5,970 nucleotides of DNA, from positions 1 through 5,970 of the forward strand of contig JAQGLD010000093.1 of NCBI GenBank assembly GCA_028293055.1. Reading direction: 5' to 3'. Positions 1 through 5,898 of this stretch are shown one piece after another. This DNA comes from Alphaproteobacteria bacterium (GTDB lineage Bacteria; Pseudomonadota; Alphaproteobacteria; Sphingomonadales; Sphingomonadaceae). Below the pieces are notes generated by a model. It was given only the letters and a program-made list of their open reading frames with translations, searched no databases and was not told where the DNA came from. Every line of letters starts with the position of its first letter. The stretch's first letter is position 1. A program made the position numbers and the translations under genes.

Positions 1-333
1 CGCGGGGCTGCGCGGGCCGCCGCCGCGGGGCGGCCGTCCGCCGCGCTCCACCGGGACACCGGGAGCGTGACGCGGCGCCTGCGGGTGGGGCCTGCCCGGC
101 GAGACCGAATAGCCCTCCTTGAGCAGGCGGCTGAAGGCGCCGCGGACGCTCGCAGCGATCGCGGCCTGCAGCTCGGCGGGCGTGTCGGCCAGGGTGGTGT
201 TGGCGTGCATCGCATTGATGTCGCGAAGCAGGGTGTTGGGAAGCCCCTTCGATGCGGTCTTGAGGGCCGCGATCGCATCGAGCATTGCGGAGAAGAGGAT
301 ATCCTCCATCACATCTGTCGCGGATTTGGTCAT
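1..333 (-). CDS. Hypothetical protein, 5' part only (runs off left edge)
   Basis: An open minus-strand frame of 111 codons runs from an ATG at 333-331 to the left edge without a stop, so the C-terminus is missing. A strong purine-rich ribosome binding site (AGGGAGG, about 337-343 on the complement) precedes the ATG and decides the start. The protein begins MTKSATDVMEDILFSAMLDA. Residues 1-76 look like a compact, mostly helical domain. From about residue 79 the sequence becomes a Gly/Pro/Arg-rich low-complexity tail that continues to the edge and is probably disordered and basic. There is no signal peptide or membrane segment in the visible part. I do not recognise a characterised family; similar small conserved proteins of unknown function probably occur in sphingomonads, but that is from memory. 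The gene is divergent from the M20 gene. Function is unknown. Confidence 0.7.
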   Translation of the reverse strand, partial: MTKSATDVMEDILFSAMLDAIAALKTASKGLPNTLLRDINAMHANTTLADTPAELQAAIAASVRGAFSRLLKEGYSVSPGRPHPQAPRHAPGVPVERGGRPPRGGGPRSPA

Positions 334-336
334 CCC

Positions 337-343
337 CCTCCCT
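337..343 (-). promoter_or_regulatory. Ribosome binding site of the minus-strand hypothetical gene
   Basis: The complement reads AGGGAGG followed by GGG and then ATG. It is a strong Shine-Dalgarno match, rather close to the start codon, and it is the main support for the minus-strand start at 333. Confidence 0.6.
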
Positions 344-394
344 AACCCAGGAAAAGCGCATCTGTCGCCCATTCTCTGAGACCAAAAGCATCGT

Positions 395-420
395 GCGGAA
401 AGTGGCTCCCGGATTTCCGC
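395..420. repeat. Inverted repeat in the divergent intergenic region
   Basis: GCGGAAA (395-401) is mirrored exactly by TTTCCGC (414-420) across a 12-base spacer. It lies between two divergent genes, about 60 bp upstream of the minus-strand start and about 145 bp upstream of the M20 start, so it could be a regulator's operator or a hairpin in a leader transcript. There is no T-run after it on the plus strand, which speaks against an intrinsic terminator in that direction. The rest of the 232-bp gap (334-565) shows a second weaker inverted repeat, ATCGGC (458-463) with GCCGAT (479-484). No convincing -35/-10 pair was seen. Confidence 0.4.
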
Positions 421-565
421 GAACGCCGACGCGAAAACAAAAGCCTGGTCGAGCGCAATCGGCGGCACCGGTTGCGGAGCCGATGCGGAGATGCCAGCAT
501 CGCGACGTCTTCACTATGGCAAGAGCCCGCGGCCGCCGAAGGCGCACGAGGAAGGGAAAACTGGG

Positions 566-2089
566 ATGACCGATAATGTGCAGCCGGCGAGCGATCGCCG
601 CGCCTTTCTCGTCGGCGCAGCCGCCGGGGCGGCGATGCTCGCGCCACAACCGGCGCTGGCCGCCGGCGACATGGAGGCTTTGCGCAAGGCCGTCGCCGCA
701 GGCCACGACGCTTCGATCAAGCGGATCCAGGACTGGATCGCCAACCCGACCATCGCCGCCGAGGGCCGCAACATTGCCGGTGGCGCCGATTATATGGCAC
801 AGCTTGCCCGCGACTCCGGATTCCAGAATGTCCGGATCGTCCCGACCGACGGTTCGCCGGGCGTATTCGGGACGATCGACTCAGGCGCCAGGACCTGGGT
901 CGGAGTCTATTTTATGTACGATGTGAAGCAGTTCGATCCGGCCGAATGGTCCTCGCCGCCGCTCGAGGGGCGGGTGGTGGACCGGCCCGGGCTCGGCAAG
1001 GCGATCGTCGGCCGCGGCGCGGTCAACCAGAAGGGGCCGGAAGGCGCCTTCCTCGCGGCGCTGCACGCCTTCAAGGCGGCGGGACGCAAATTGCCGGTCA
1101 ACCTCGTCCTCGTCGCGGAGGGCGAGGAGGAGATCGGATCGCCCCATTTCCCCCAGATCGTCCGCGACCCCGAAGTGATGGCGGCCTTGCGCAAATGCCG
1201 CGGCATCTTCCTGCCCTCGGCCGGCCAGGACCGCGACGGCACATCCGACATCACGCTCGGATCCAAGGGGGTCATCGAGCTGGAGCTGGTCTCGTCGGGC
1301 GAGCACTGGGGCAAGGGCCCTTCGAAGGATGTGCATTCGAGCCTCAAGGCGATGGTCGACAGCCCGGCCTGGCGGCTGGTCCAGGCGCTCGGCACCCTGG
1401 TCACGCCCGACGGCAACACGCCGGCGATCGACGGCTGGTTCGAGAAGGTGCGCCCGCTGAGCGACCGCGAACGCGCCCTGATCGCCGAGAATGCGCGGCT
1501 GACCAGCGAGGCCGAACGCAAGAAGGAGCTCGGAGTCGCCCACTGGATCGACGATCTGCCCTGGCAGCAGGCGCTCGAGCGGCTCGCCTCGCAGCCGACG
1601 GTAAATATCGAGGGGCTGGTCGGCGGCTATACCGGGCCGGGCGGCAAGACCATCCTGCCGCACCGCGCGGTCGCCAAGCTCGACCTGCGCCTGGTGCCGA
1701 ACATGACCGCGGCGGACTGCCTCGCCAAGCTGAAGGCGCATCTCGCCAAGCGCGGCTACGGCGATGTCGAGGTCAACATGACCGGCGGCTACGACCCGAC
1801 CGAGACCCCGGAAGGGGCTGCGATCATCAAGGCCCACCAGGCGATCCTCACCCGTCACAACATTTCCTACTCGCTCTATCCGCGCAATGCCGGATCCTGG
1901 CCGGGCTATGTCTTCACCGGCCGTCCGCTCGGCCTTGCGGCCGACCATTTCGGGCTCGGCCACGGCAGCGGAGCCCATGCCCCGAACGAATATTTCGTGA
2001 TCGAGCCGAGCGATCCCAGGGTGGCGGGGCTCGATGCGATGGTGCTCGGATTCGCCGAGTTCCTCTACGAACTCGCAGCGATGAAATGA
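566..2089 (+). CDS. Tat-exported M20-family metallohydrolase homologue with altered metal ligands
   Basis: The 507-residue protein is related to M20 metallopeptidases (dipeptidase and acetylornithine deacetylase type), which hydrolyse peptide or amide bonds with two zinc ions. The start at 566 is chosen because it follows GAGGAAGGG and opens directly with a Tat signal: twin Arg at 11-12 in DRRAFL, a hydrophobic Ala/Gly stretch to about 26, and a cleavage site after the ALA at 30-32. A longer in-frame start at 491 would bury this signal. The mature protein should be periplasmic. Family landmarks are YDV (118-120), GRG (149-151), the EEE-IGS run (187-192) with the general-base Glu probably 188, DVHSS around His257 in the dimerisation domain, RLVP at 375-378, and HAPNE with His471. 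The canonical GH-x-DV metal His aligns to Met117, and the bridging Asp of GRG-x-x-D aligns to Asn154. The later Asp ligand also seems absent around 216-218. It may be a catalytically divergent subfamily or a non-peptidase. Length is normal and the frame is intact. Substrate is unknown. Confidence 0.85.
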   Translation: MTDNVQPASDRRAFLVGAAAGAAMLAPQPALAAGDMEALRKAVAAGHDASIKRIQDWIANPTIAAEGRNIAGGADYMAQLARDSGFQNVRIVPTDGSPGVFGTIDSGARTWVGVYFMYDVKQFDPAEWSSPPLEGRVVDRPGLGKAIVGRGAVNQKGPEGAFLAALHAFKAAGRKLPVNLVLVAEGEEEIGSPHFPQIVRDPEVMAALRKCRGIFLPSAGQDRDGTSDITLGSKGVIELELVSSGEHWGKGPSKDVHSSLKAMVDSPAWRLVQALGTLVTPDGNTPAIDGWFEKVRPLSDRERALIAENARLTSEAERKKELGVAHWIDDLPWQQALERLASQPTVNIEGLVGGYTGPGGKTILPHRAVAKLDLRLVPNMTAADCLAKLKAHLAKRGYGDVEVNMTGGYDPTETPEGAAIIKAHQAILTRHNISYSLYPRNAGSWPGYVFTGRPLGLAADHFGLGHGSGAHAPNEYFVIEPSDPRVAGLDAMVLGFAEFLYELAAMK

Positions 2090-2094
2090 CCGGG

Positions 2095-2116
2095 GGCGCG
2101 ATTCCGAACGCGCGCC
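2095..2116 (+). other. Weak GC-rich hairpin after the M20 gene
   Basis: GGCGCG (2095-2100) pairs with CGCGCC (2111-2116) around a 10-base loop, just after the M20 stop codon. No T-run follows, so it is at best a weak or factor-dependent termination site. The gap to the next gene is only 53 bp, so read-through from the M20 gene into the glycan cassette is possible. Confidence 0.25.
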
Positions 2117-2142
2117 GCGCCGCGCCTTGGCGAGGCTAGGCC

Positions 2143-3063
2143 ATGGCGCTCGCGAGCACGCGGGGCCGGGTGTGGAGCTCGGCCCTGTTCGTCGTTCCCG
2201 ACGGCTTCGTGCCGGGCGATCCGCTCGGACGCCCGGCCAGGCTGTTCCGGCCCCGGGCGGCGGGGTGGCCGGGGGCGGTGCATACCTTTGCCGACCCCTT
2301 CCTGTTCGCGCATTCGGAGCGGCTGTTCCTGTTCATGGAATCCCAGGCTGGAAACCGTCCTGGAACGATCGTCTGCCATTCGACCCGCGACCTGAAATCG
2401 TTCGAGAATGTGGGAAGCGTGCTGGCGGCGCAGCATCATCTGTCCTATCCTTTCGTCTTCGAATGGGGGGGTGAGACCTTTATGATTCCGGAGTCGGCGG
2501 CAGCCGGCGAGGTCGGCCTGTATCGCTTCGCGGACTTTCCACGCGGGCTGGAGAAGGTGCGCGTGCTGCTGCGCGGCGCCTATGTCGACAGCTCAATCGT
2601 GGCGCATGAAGGCCTCCTCTATCTCTTCACCAGCTCCGAGGCGGGGCTGGAGCTGTTCTCGATGCGCGACCTGCTCGCCGATACGCCGCGGCCGCACCCG
2701 CGCAATCCGATCACCCGCGATCCGGCCCTGGCGCGCTGCGGCGGTGCCCCAATCCGGGCTGGCGGACGACTCTTTCGGCTGGCCCAAAATGGAGCATGGC
2801 GGTACGGAGAGGGACTATCCGCCTGTAGCGTCAGCAGAATGTCCCAGGATGACTATCAAGAGAGTGTATCGAGCGCCGACATATTGGGAAAGCGCCGACG
2901 CTGGAGCGCGGCCGGGGGTCACCATATGAGTCTCGCGCGCTTCGCAGGACGCACTGTGGTGGCGACCGACGGCCAGGCCGACGAGCCCTATGGCTTGTGG
3001 CTGGCGAAACGGCCGGCGAAATGGCTGGCGCGCCGCATTGCGCGGATGCGGGCTCGGGCCTGA
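2143..3063 (+). CDS. GINT1_N-like beta-propeller protein, probable glycan/glycolipid synthesis
   Basis: The 306-residue protein has no signal peptide or membrane helix and is likely cytoplasmic. Its motifs match the N-terminal domain of glucosamine inositolphosphorylceramide transferase 1 and its bacterial relatives, a five-bladed beta-propeller related in fold to GH32/GH43-type enzymes. Seen are ADPFLF (50-55), HLSYPFVFE (99-107) followed by MIPES (114-118), GLYRFADFP (125-133), VDSSIV (148-153), LYLFTS (159-164), GGRLFR (207-212), RYGEG (220-224) and HHMS (260-263). Repeated aromatic/Gly blade motifs and absence of a fused transferase domain fit a stand-alone propeller. In plants the full enzyme adds an amino sugar to inositolphosphorylceramide; bacterial homologues occur in polysaccharide or glycolipid loci, but their exact activity is uncertain. 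The start at 2143 has only a modest upstream GAGG. The stop overlaps the next gene's ATG. Bases around 2780-2890 are less GC-rich with rarer codons, but the frame is uninterrupted. The family call is from recognised motifs, not a search. Confidence 0.7.
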   Translation: MALASTRGRVWSSALFVVPDGFVPGDPLGRPARLFRPRAAGWPGAVHTFADPFLFAHSERLFLFMESQAGNRPGTIVCHSTRDLKSFENVGSVLAAQHHLSYPFVFEWGGETFMIPESAAAGEVGLYRFADFPRGLEKVRVLLRGAYVDSSIVAHEGLLYLFTSSEAGLELFSMRDLLADTPRPHPRNPITRDPALARCGGAPIRAGGRLFRLAQNGAWRYGEGLSACSVSRMSQDDYQESVSSADILGKRRRWSAAGGHHMSLARFAGRTVVATDGQADEPYGLWLAKRPAKWLARRIARMRARA

Positions 3064-3065
3064 TG
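3061..3065 (+). promoter_or_regulatory. TGATG stop/start overlap (translational coupling)
   Basis: The TGA stop of the propeller gene (3061-3063) shares its A with the ATG of the glycosyltransferase gene (3063-3065). No good Shine-Dalgarno sequence precedes this ATG, so the glycosyltransferase is probably translated by ribosomes that terminate on the upstream gene, keeping the two proteins in proportion. This also decides the start over in-frame ATGs further upstream inside the propeller gene. Confidence 0.7.
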
Positions 3066-4235
3066 CTTCAGCTTCCGAGAGATTCCGCGCACCAGAAGCG
3101 CACGCGGGTTGCGATCGTGCTTCCCAATCTGCGCGGCGGCGGTGCCGAGCGGGTGGCGATCCGACTCGCCGAGGACATGGCCAGCCGCGGCTGCGAGGTC
3201 GACCTCGTCCTGCTCCAGGGCGTGGGCGAGCTGATCTCGGTGCCGGCCCGCCACATCAATGTGATCGACCTCAAGTGCCGGCGGATCGCGGTCTCGATCG
3301 GGCCGCTGATCAAATATCTGCGCAGGCGCCGGCCGGATTCGATGCTGGTGTCGATGTGGCCGCTGACCGTGGTCGCCTGCCTCGCCTGGCGGCTGAGCGG
3401 TTCCGGGGCGCGGCTGGTGGTGAGCGACCATACCTTGCTGTCGCGCCAATATGCCGGCCACAATCGGCTGGTGCGCCTCGCGCTGCGGCTGAGCACCCGC
3501 CTGGTCTACCCGCTGGCAACCGCCCGGGTCGCAGTTTCCGCCGCAGTGGCGAGGGATCTCGCCGCGCTTTCGAGCCTTCCCGAATCCCAGTTCGAGGTGA
3601 TCAACAACCCGGTCGCCGGTCCGCCGGTCGGCAAGAACGGGATCGCCGCGGCCGAATCTTTGTGGGGCGGATCGGTGCACCGGATCCTCTCGGTCGGCGA
3701 CATGAAGCCGGAGAAGAAGCATGAGCTGCTGATCCGAAGCTTCGCCCGGCTGCTGCCGCGCCGGCCCGCCAAGCTCATCCTGGTCGGAGACGGACCGCTT
3801 CGCAGCCAGCTCGAGCAGCTCGTCGCCGAGCTCGGGATCGGCGACCATGTCGAGTTTGCGGGTTTCATGCTCGACGTCTGGCCGTTCTACAAGACCGCCA
3901 ATCTGTTCGCCTTGAGCTCGGATGTGGAGGGCTTTCCGCTGGTGGTGTGCGAGGCGCTGCATTGCGGCCTGGCGGTGGTGAGCACCCGGGCGGGCGGAGT
4001 CCCCGAAATCCTGGAGCAGGGCAAATATGGAACCCTGGTGCCCGAGGGCGATATCGACGCCTTCACCGACGCGCTCGACCGCGCGCTCGACCGCAAGGCC
4101 GATCCGGCAGTGCAGCGCCAGCGCGCCGAACGAGTCGCCGGCCAGAATCATTCGGACCGCTATTTCGAGATCATGATGCCGACCTCGCCCGCGGCCTTTG
4201 CGGCGCCGGTGGCCATGGCGGCCGACCCGGCCTGA
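3063..4235 (+). CDS. GT4-family glycosyltransferase (GT-B fold)
   Basis: The 390-residue protein is a retaining glycosyltransferase of the GT4 type, which transfers a sugar from a nucleotide-sugar donor to a glycan or lipid-linked acceptor at the cytoplasmic face of the membrane. The N-terminal Rossmann half opens with VAIVLPNLRGGGAERV (16-31), the acceptor-side glycine-rich loop of this family. The donor half begins at ILSVGDMKPEKKHELL (208-223), with Lys218 at the usual donor-phosphate position, continues through LILVGDGPL, and carries the E-x7-E motif as Glu289 and Glu297 in EGFPLVVCE. AGGVPEIL follows, as expected. Length is typical. No membrane helix is evident; attachment would be peripheral. 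The last 20 or so residues are Ala/Pro-rich and unremarkable. It is coupled to the propeller gene by the TGATG overlap and followed 11 bp later by the methyltransferase gene, so it probably belongs to one envelope-glycan operon. Donor and acceptor cannot be read from the sequence. Confidence 0.9.
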   Translation: MLQLPRDSAHQKRTRVAIVLPNLRGGGAERVAIRLAEDMASRGCEVDLVLLQGVGELISVPARHINVIDLKCRRIAVSIGPLIKYLRRRRPDSMLVSMWPLTVVACLAWRLSGSGARLVVSDHTLLSRQYAGHNRLVRLALRLSTRLVYPLATARVAVSAAVARDLAALSSLPESQFEVINNPVAGPPVGKNGIAAAESLWGGSVHRILSVGDMKPEKKHELLIRSFARLLPRRPAKLILVGDGPLRSQLEQLVAELGIGDHVEFAGFMLDVWPFYKTANLFALSSDVEGFPLVVCEALHCGLAVVSTRAGGVPEILEQGKYGTLVPEGDIDAFTDALDRALDRKADPAVQRQRAERVAGQNHSDRYFEIMMPTSPAAFAAPVAMAADPA

Positions 4236-4246
4236 GCGAAAAGGGC

Positions 4247-5167
4247 ATGGCTTCGTGTCCCTATTGCGGCGGCCCGCCCGCCGGCGCGGCCTATCCCTAT
4301 GCGACTCGCTGGCGCGGCCGGCGATTCACCTATCATGGCTGCGGCGGCTGCGGCGCCGGCTTCATCGACCCGTTGCCCTCGGCCGCGGATCTGGATTCGC
4401 TGTTCGACCGCGCCGCCTTTCACGACCTCTTCTATCGCGATCCGGCGCCGAGCGAGGATCAGCTTGCCTCGCTCGCCTGGATGCAGGCCTTCGTTCCGGC
4501 GGGCGCCACCTTGCTCGACTTCGGCTGCGCCAATGGAGCGTTCATGAAAGCGGCCGCTTCGCTCGGCTTCGCGGTCCGCGGAGTGGAGCAGAATCCCAGC
4601 TCGATCGCCTTTGCGCGCGAGCAGTCCGGGCTGGACGTCTGCAGCCTCGATCAATTGCTCGCCGGCGAGGCGCGGTTCGACATCGTCCATGTCGCCGATG
4701 TGCTCTCCCATTTGCCGCGGCCGGCCGAGCTGCTGCGCGCGCTGGAGCGGCTGCTTGCGCCCGGCGGAGTGCTGGTCGTCGAGGGGCCGCTCGAGCGCCA
4801 GCGCAACCTCGTCTATCTCGCGCTCGCGTCCGGCAAGGCGATGAAGCGCGCGCTCGGCCGCCAACGCGACGGCGAGCATGCTCCGCTCCACCTCACTTTC
4901 TCCTCGTGGAAGAGCCAGGACCGTTTCTTCGCGCTGATGGGCTATGAGCGGATCGCGCTCGACCTCCACGAGGATGGCTGGCCCTTCCCGACCGAAGCTC
5001 CGGCCGGATCCGGCGCGGGGGCGAAGGCCAGGGCGCTGATCGCAAGGGCTGCCGTCGCGCTCTCGAAGACCCGGGCGGGGCGAAGCCTGGGCGCCTATAA
5101 CCGGTTCCGCGCGGTGCTGAAGCCGAGGACAGACCCTCGCCCGGCGCACAGCGTTTCGGCGCGATGA
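4247..5167 (+). CDS. Class I SAM-dependent methyltransferase with N-terminal four-Cys knuckle
   Basis: The 306-residue protein starts at an ATG preceded by AAAAGGG, 11 bp after the glycosyltransferase stop. The first 40 residues hold two Cys pairs, C4/C7 (CPYCG) and C32/C35 (CGGCG), a probable zinc-binding knuckle common in methyltransferases of sugar and polysaccharide loci. The Rossmann core follows: motif I LLDFGCANG (89-97), the acidic ribose-binding Glu114 in RGVEQN, a DIVHVADVLSHLPRP segment as post-motif, and the LAPGGVLVVEGP strand. These features match Methyltransf_23-type enzymes. The C-terminal 80 residues include a helical Ala/Arg-rich stretch. It is expected to be cytoplasmic and to transfer a methyl group from S-adenosylmethionine, probably to a sugar or lipid intermediate made by its neighbours; the acceptor is inferred only from context. 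The stop codon is part of the AT-rich element upstream of the PilZ gene. Confidence 0.85.
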   Translation: MASCPYCGGPPAGAAYPYATRWRGRRFTYHGCGGCGAGFIDPLPSAADLDSLFDRAAFHDLFYRDPAPSEDQLASLAWMQAFVPAGATLLDFGCANGAFMKAAASLGFAVRGVEQNPSSIAFAREQSGLDVCSLDQLLAGEARFDIVHVADVLSHLPRPAELLRALERLLAPGGVLVVEGPLERQRNLVYLALASGKAMKRALGRQRDGEHAPLHLTFSSWKSQDRFFALMGYERIALDLHEDGWPFPTEAPAGSGAGAKARALIARAAVALSKTRAGRSLGAYNRFRAVLKPRTDPRPAHSVSAR

Positions 5168-5181
5168 TAACGCTAAATTAA
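5165..5181. promoter_or_regulatory. AT-rich regulatory element, copy 1 (CtrA-box-like)
   Basis: TGATAACGCTAAATTAA lies in very GC-rich DNA and overlaps the methyltransferase stop codon. It ends 35 bp before the PilZ start. A copy differing at one base of 17 sits upstream of the last gene. Within it, GATAA-N7-TTAA (5166-5181) is one mismatch from GTTAA-N7-TTAA, the reverse complement of the CtrA consensus TTAA-N7-TTAAC known from Caulobacter and other alphaproteobacteria. It could instead contain a -10 element (TAAATT). Confidence 0.55.
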
Positions 5182-5216
5182 AGCGCCACCGGGCATTCCG
5201 GCTGGAGAGGCCGTCT

Positions 5217-5741
5217 ATGCCCAGCCCGAGCAGGCTGTGGACCGGCTCGCCTCACGACAAAAGGGACGCGGTGAGCAAGTCGCGAGATACCAGGCACGTG
5301 GTGGAGCTCAGAGCCCGGATGCAGGGCGACGGGCCGCTGGTCGACGTGCGTATCCGCAACATCTCGTCTCGCGGCATGATGCTCGAGGCGCCCGATCCGC
5401 CGCGGGTCGGCGCCTATGTCGAGCTGTTCGGAACGGTCACCGCCGTCGGCCGGGTGGTCTGGAAGGACGAGGACAGTTTCGGTATCTCGACCCGCGACCG
5501 GGTCAATCTGCCGGTGGTCCTCGGCAAGCCGGAGATGAAGGCCCGGCGCGCCACCCCGAAGCTGGTCGCCGCGCCGCGCGAATCGCGGATCGAGGCGGCC
5601 GACGAATCGCGCATGCTCGGGCGCGCGATCGACTTCACCCTGATCGCGATCGCGGTGATGGCGCTGTCCGGCCTGTTCGCGCTGATCGCCTATAGCGTGC
5701 TGTCGCGTCCGCTGGAGACTTTGGTGCACATGCTCAAATAG
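5217..5741 (+). CDS. PilZ-domain protein with C-terminal transmembrane helix
   Basis: The 174-residue protein carries one PilZ domain (about 23-100), the common cyclic-di-GMP receptor fold. Seen are NISSRG (48-53), matching the conserved [D/N]-x-S-x-x-G motif, a glycine-rich strand segment, GRVVWK with Trp82, and FGI around Gly89. The N-terminal RxxxR motif is incomplete: the aligned segment is S22-R23-D24-T25-R26, so the first Arg is replaced by Ser and nucleotide binding may be weaker or altered. After an Arg/Lys-rich linker (about 104-136), residues 138-162 form a clear hydrophobic membrane helix, leaving a short tail of about 12 residues. The PilZ domain is probably cytoplasmic and tethered to the inner membrane. 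The start at 5217 has GGAGAGG six bases upstream. A GTG at 5271 behind AAAAGGGA is an alternative that would remove 18 residues before the domain. It is separated by 49 bp from the methyltransferase gene and has its own upstream element. Confidence 0.85.
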   Translation: MPSPSRLWTGSPHDKRDAVSKSRDTRHVVELRARMQGDGPLVDVRIRNISSRGMMLEAPDPPRVGAYVELFGTVTAVGRVVWKDEDSFGISTRDRVNLPVVLGKPEMKARRATPKLVAAPRESRIEAADESRMLGRAIDFTLIAIAVMALSGLFALIAYSVLSRPLETLVHMLK

Positions 5742-5761
5742 TCGCCCGGCGCGGCTGGCAA

Positions 5762-5792
5762 GCCGGTCGTCGAGCGCCGCGCTCGGCCCGGC
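5762..5792 (+). terminator. GC-rich hairpin after the PilZ gene, possible factor-dependent terminator
   Basis: CGAGCG (5771-5776) and CGCTCG (5780-5785) form a perfect stem with a 3-base loop, and outer arms GCCGG (5762-5766) and CCGGC (5788-5792) extend it. It begins 20 bp after the PilZ stop. No run of T follows, so this is not a classical intrinsic terminator, although a strong hairpin here could end transcription or protect the 3' end of the message. Confidence 0.4.
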
Positions 5793-5827
5793 GCATTGTC
5801 TGGCCTTGGCGCAGACTTCCAGGGTCT

Positions 5828-5844
5828 TGATAACACTAAATTAA
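5828..5844. promoter_or_regulatory. AT-rich regulatory element, copy 2 (CtrA-box-like)
   Basis: TGATAACACTAAATTAA matches the element before the PilZ gene at 16 of 17 positions (A instead of G at the eighth base). It ends 54 bp before the ATG of the last gene. It contains the same GATAA-N7-TTAA arrangement (5829-5844). Conservation in a non-coding stretch, where surrounding bases share nothing obvious with copy 1, argues for a protein-binding site or promoter core. Confidence 0.55.
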
Positions 5845-5898
5845 TTGCCTTCGCCCAAGCGTCGATCGGATTCCTTTCGATCATCGGGACAGGCGCGA

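Noticed and set aside
67..345. Plus-strand open frame at the left end
   Set aside because: The minus strand here has an uninterrupted frame with a strong ribosome binding site and sensible codon use; the plus-strand product has no family likeness.
491..565. 25-residue N-terminal extension of the M20 protein
   Set aside because: It would place an Arg/Lys-rich stretch before the Tat signal, and the ATG at 566 has its own ribosome binding site and opens directly into the signal.
881..1978. Long minus-strand open frame opposite the M20 gene
   Set aside because: It lies wholly antisense to a gene with clear family motifs, and its Arg/Asp/Gly-rich composition is typical of shadow frames in high-GC DNA.
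2780..2890. Patch of lower GC and rarer codons within the propeller gene, possibly transferred or recombined
   Set aside because: The change is mild (about 55 percent GC over one 60-base line) and the family motifs continue across it without a frame break, so variation within one gene is enough.
2997..3062. Upstream in-frame starts for the glycosyltransferase inside the propeller gene
   Set aside because: They would overlap the propeller gene by over 60 bp, and the added residues do not match the family N-terminus. The TGATG overlap is a better start.
2988..4151. 387-codon minus-strand open frame opposite the glycosyltransferase
   Set aside because: The sense strand carries a complete GT4 protein with catalytic motifs. 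The antisense product is His/Gln/Arg/Asp-rich without recognisable domains, as expected for a shadow.
4160..5149. 329-codon minus-strand open frame opposite the methyltransferase
   Set aside because: Antisense to a convincing SAM-binding protein, with no family motif and shadow-like composition.
5864..5882. Short inverted repeat GATCG/CGATC in the leader of the last gene
   Set aside because: A 5-bp stem with a 9-base loop is expected by chance in this DNA and has no further support.
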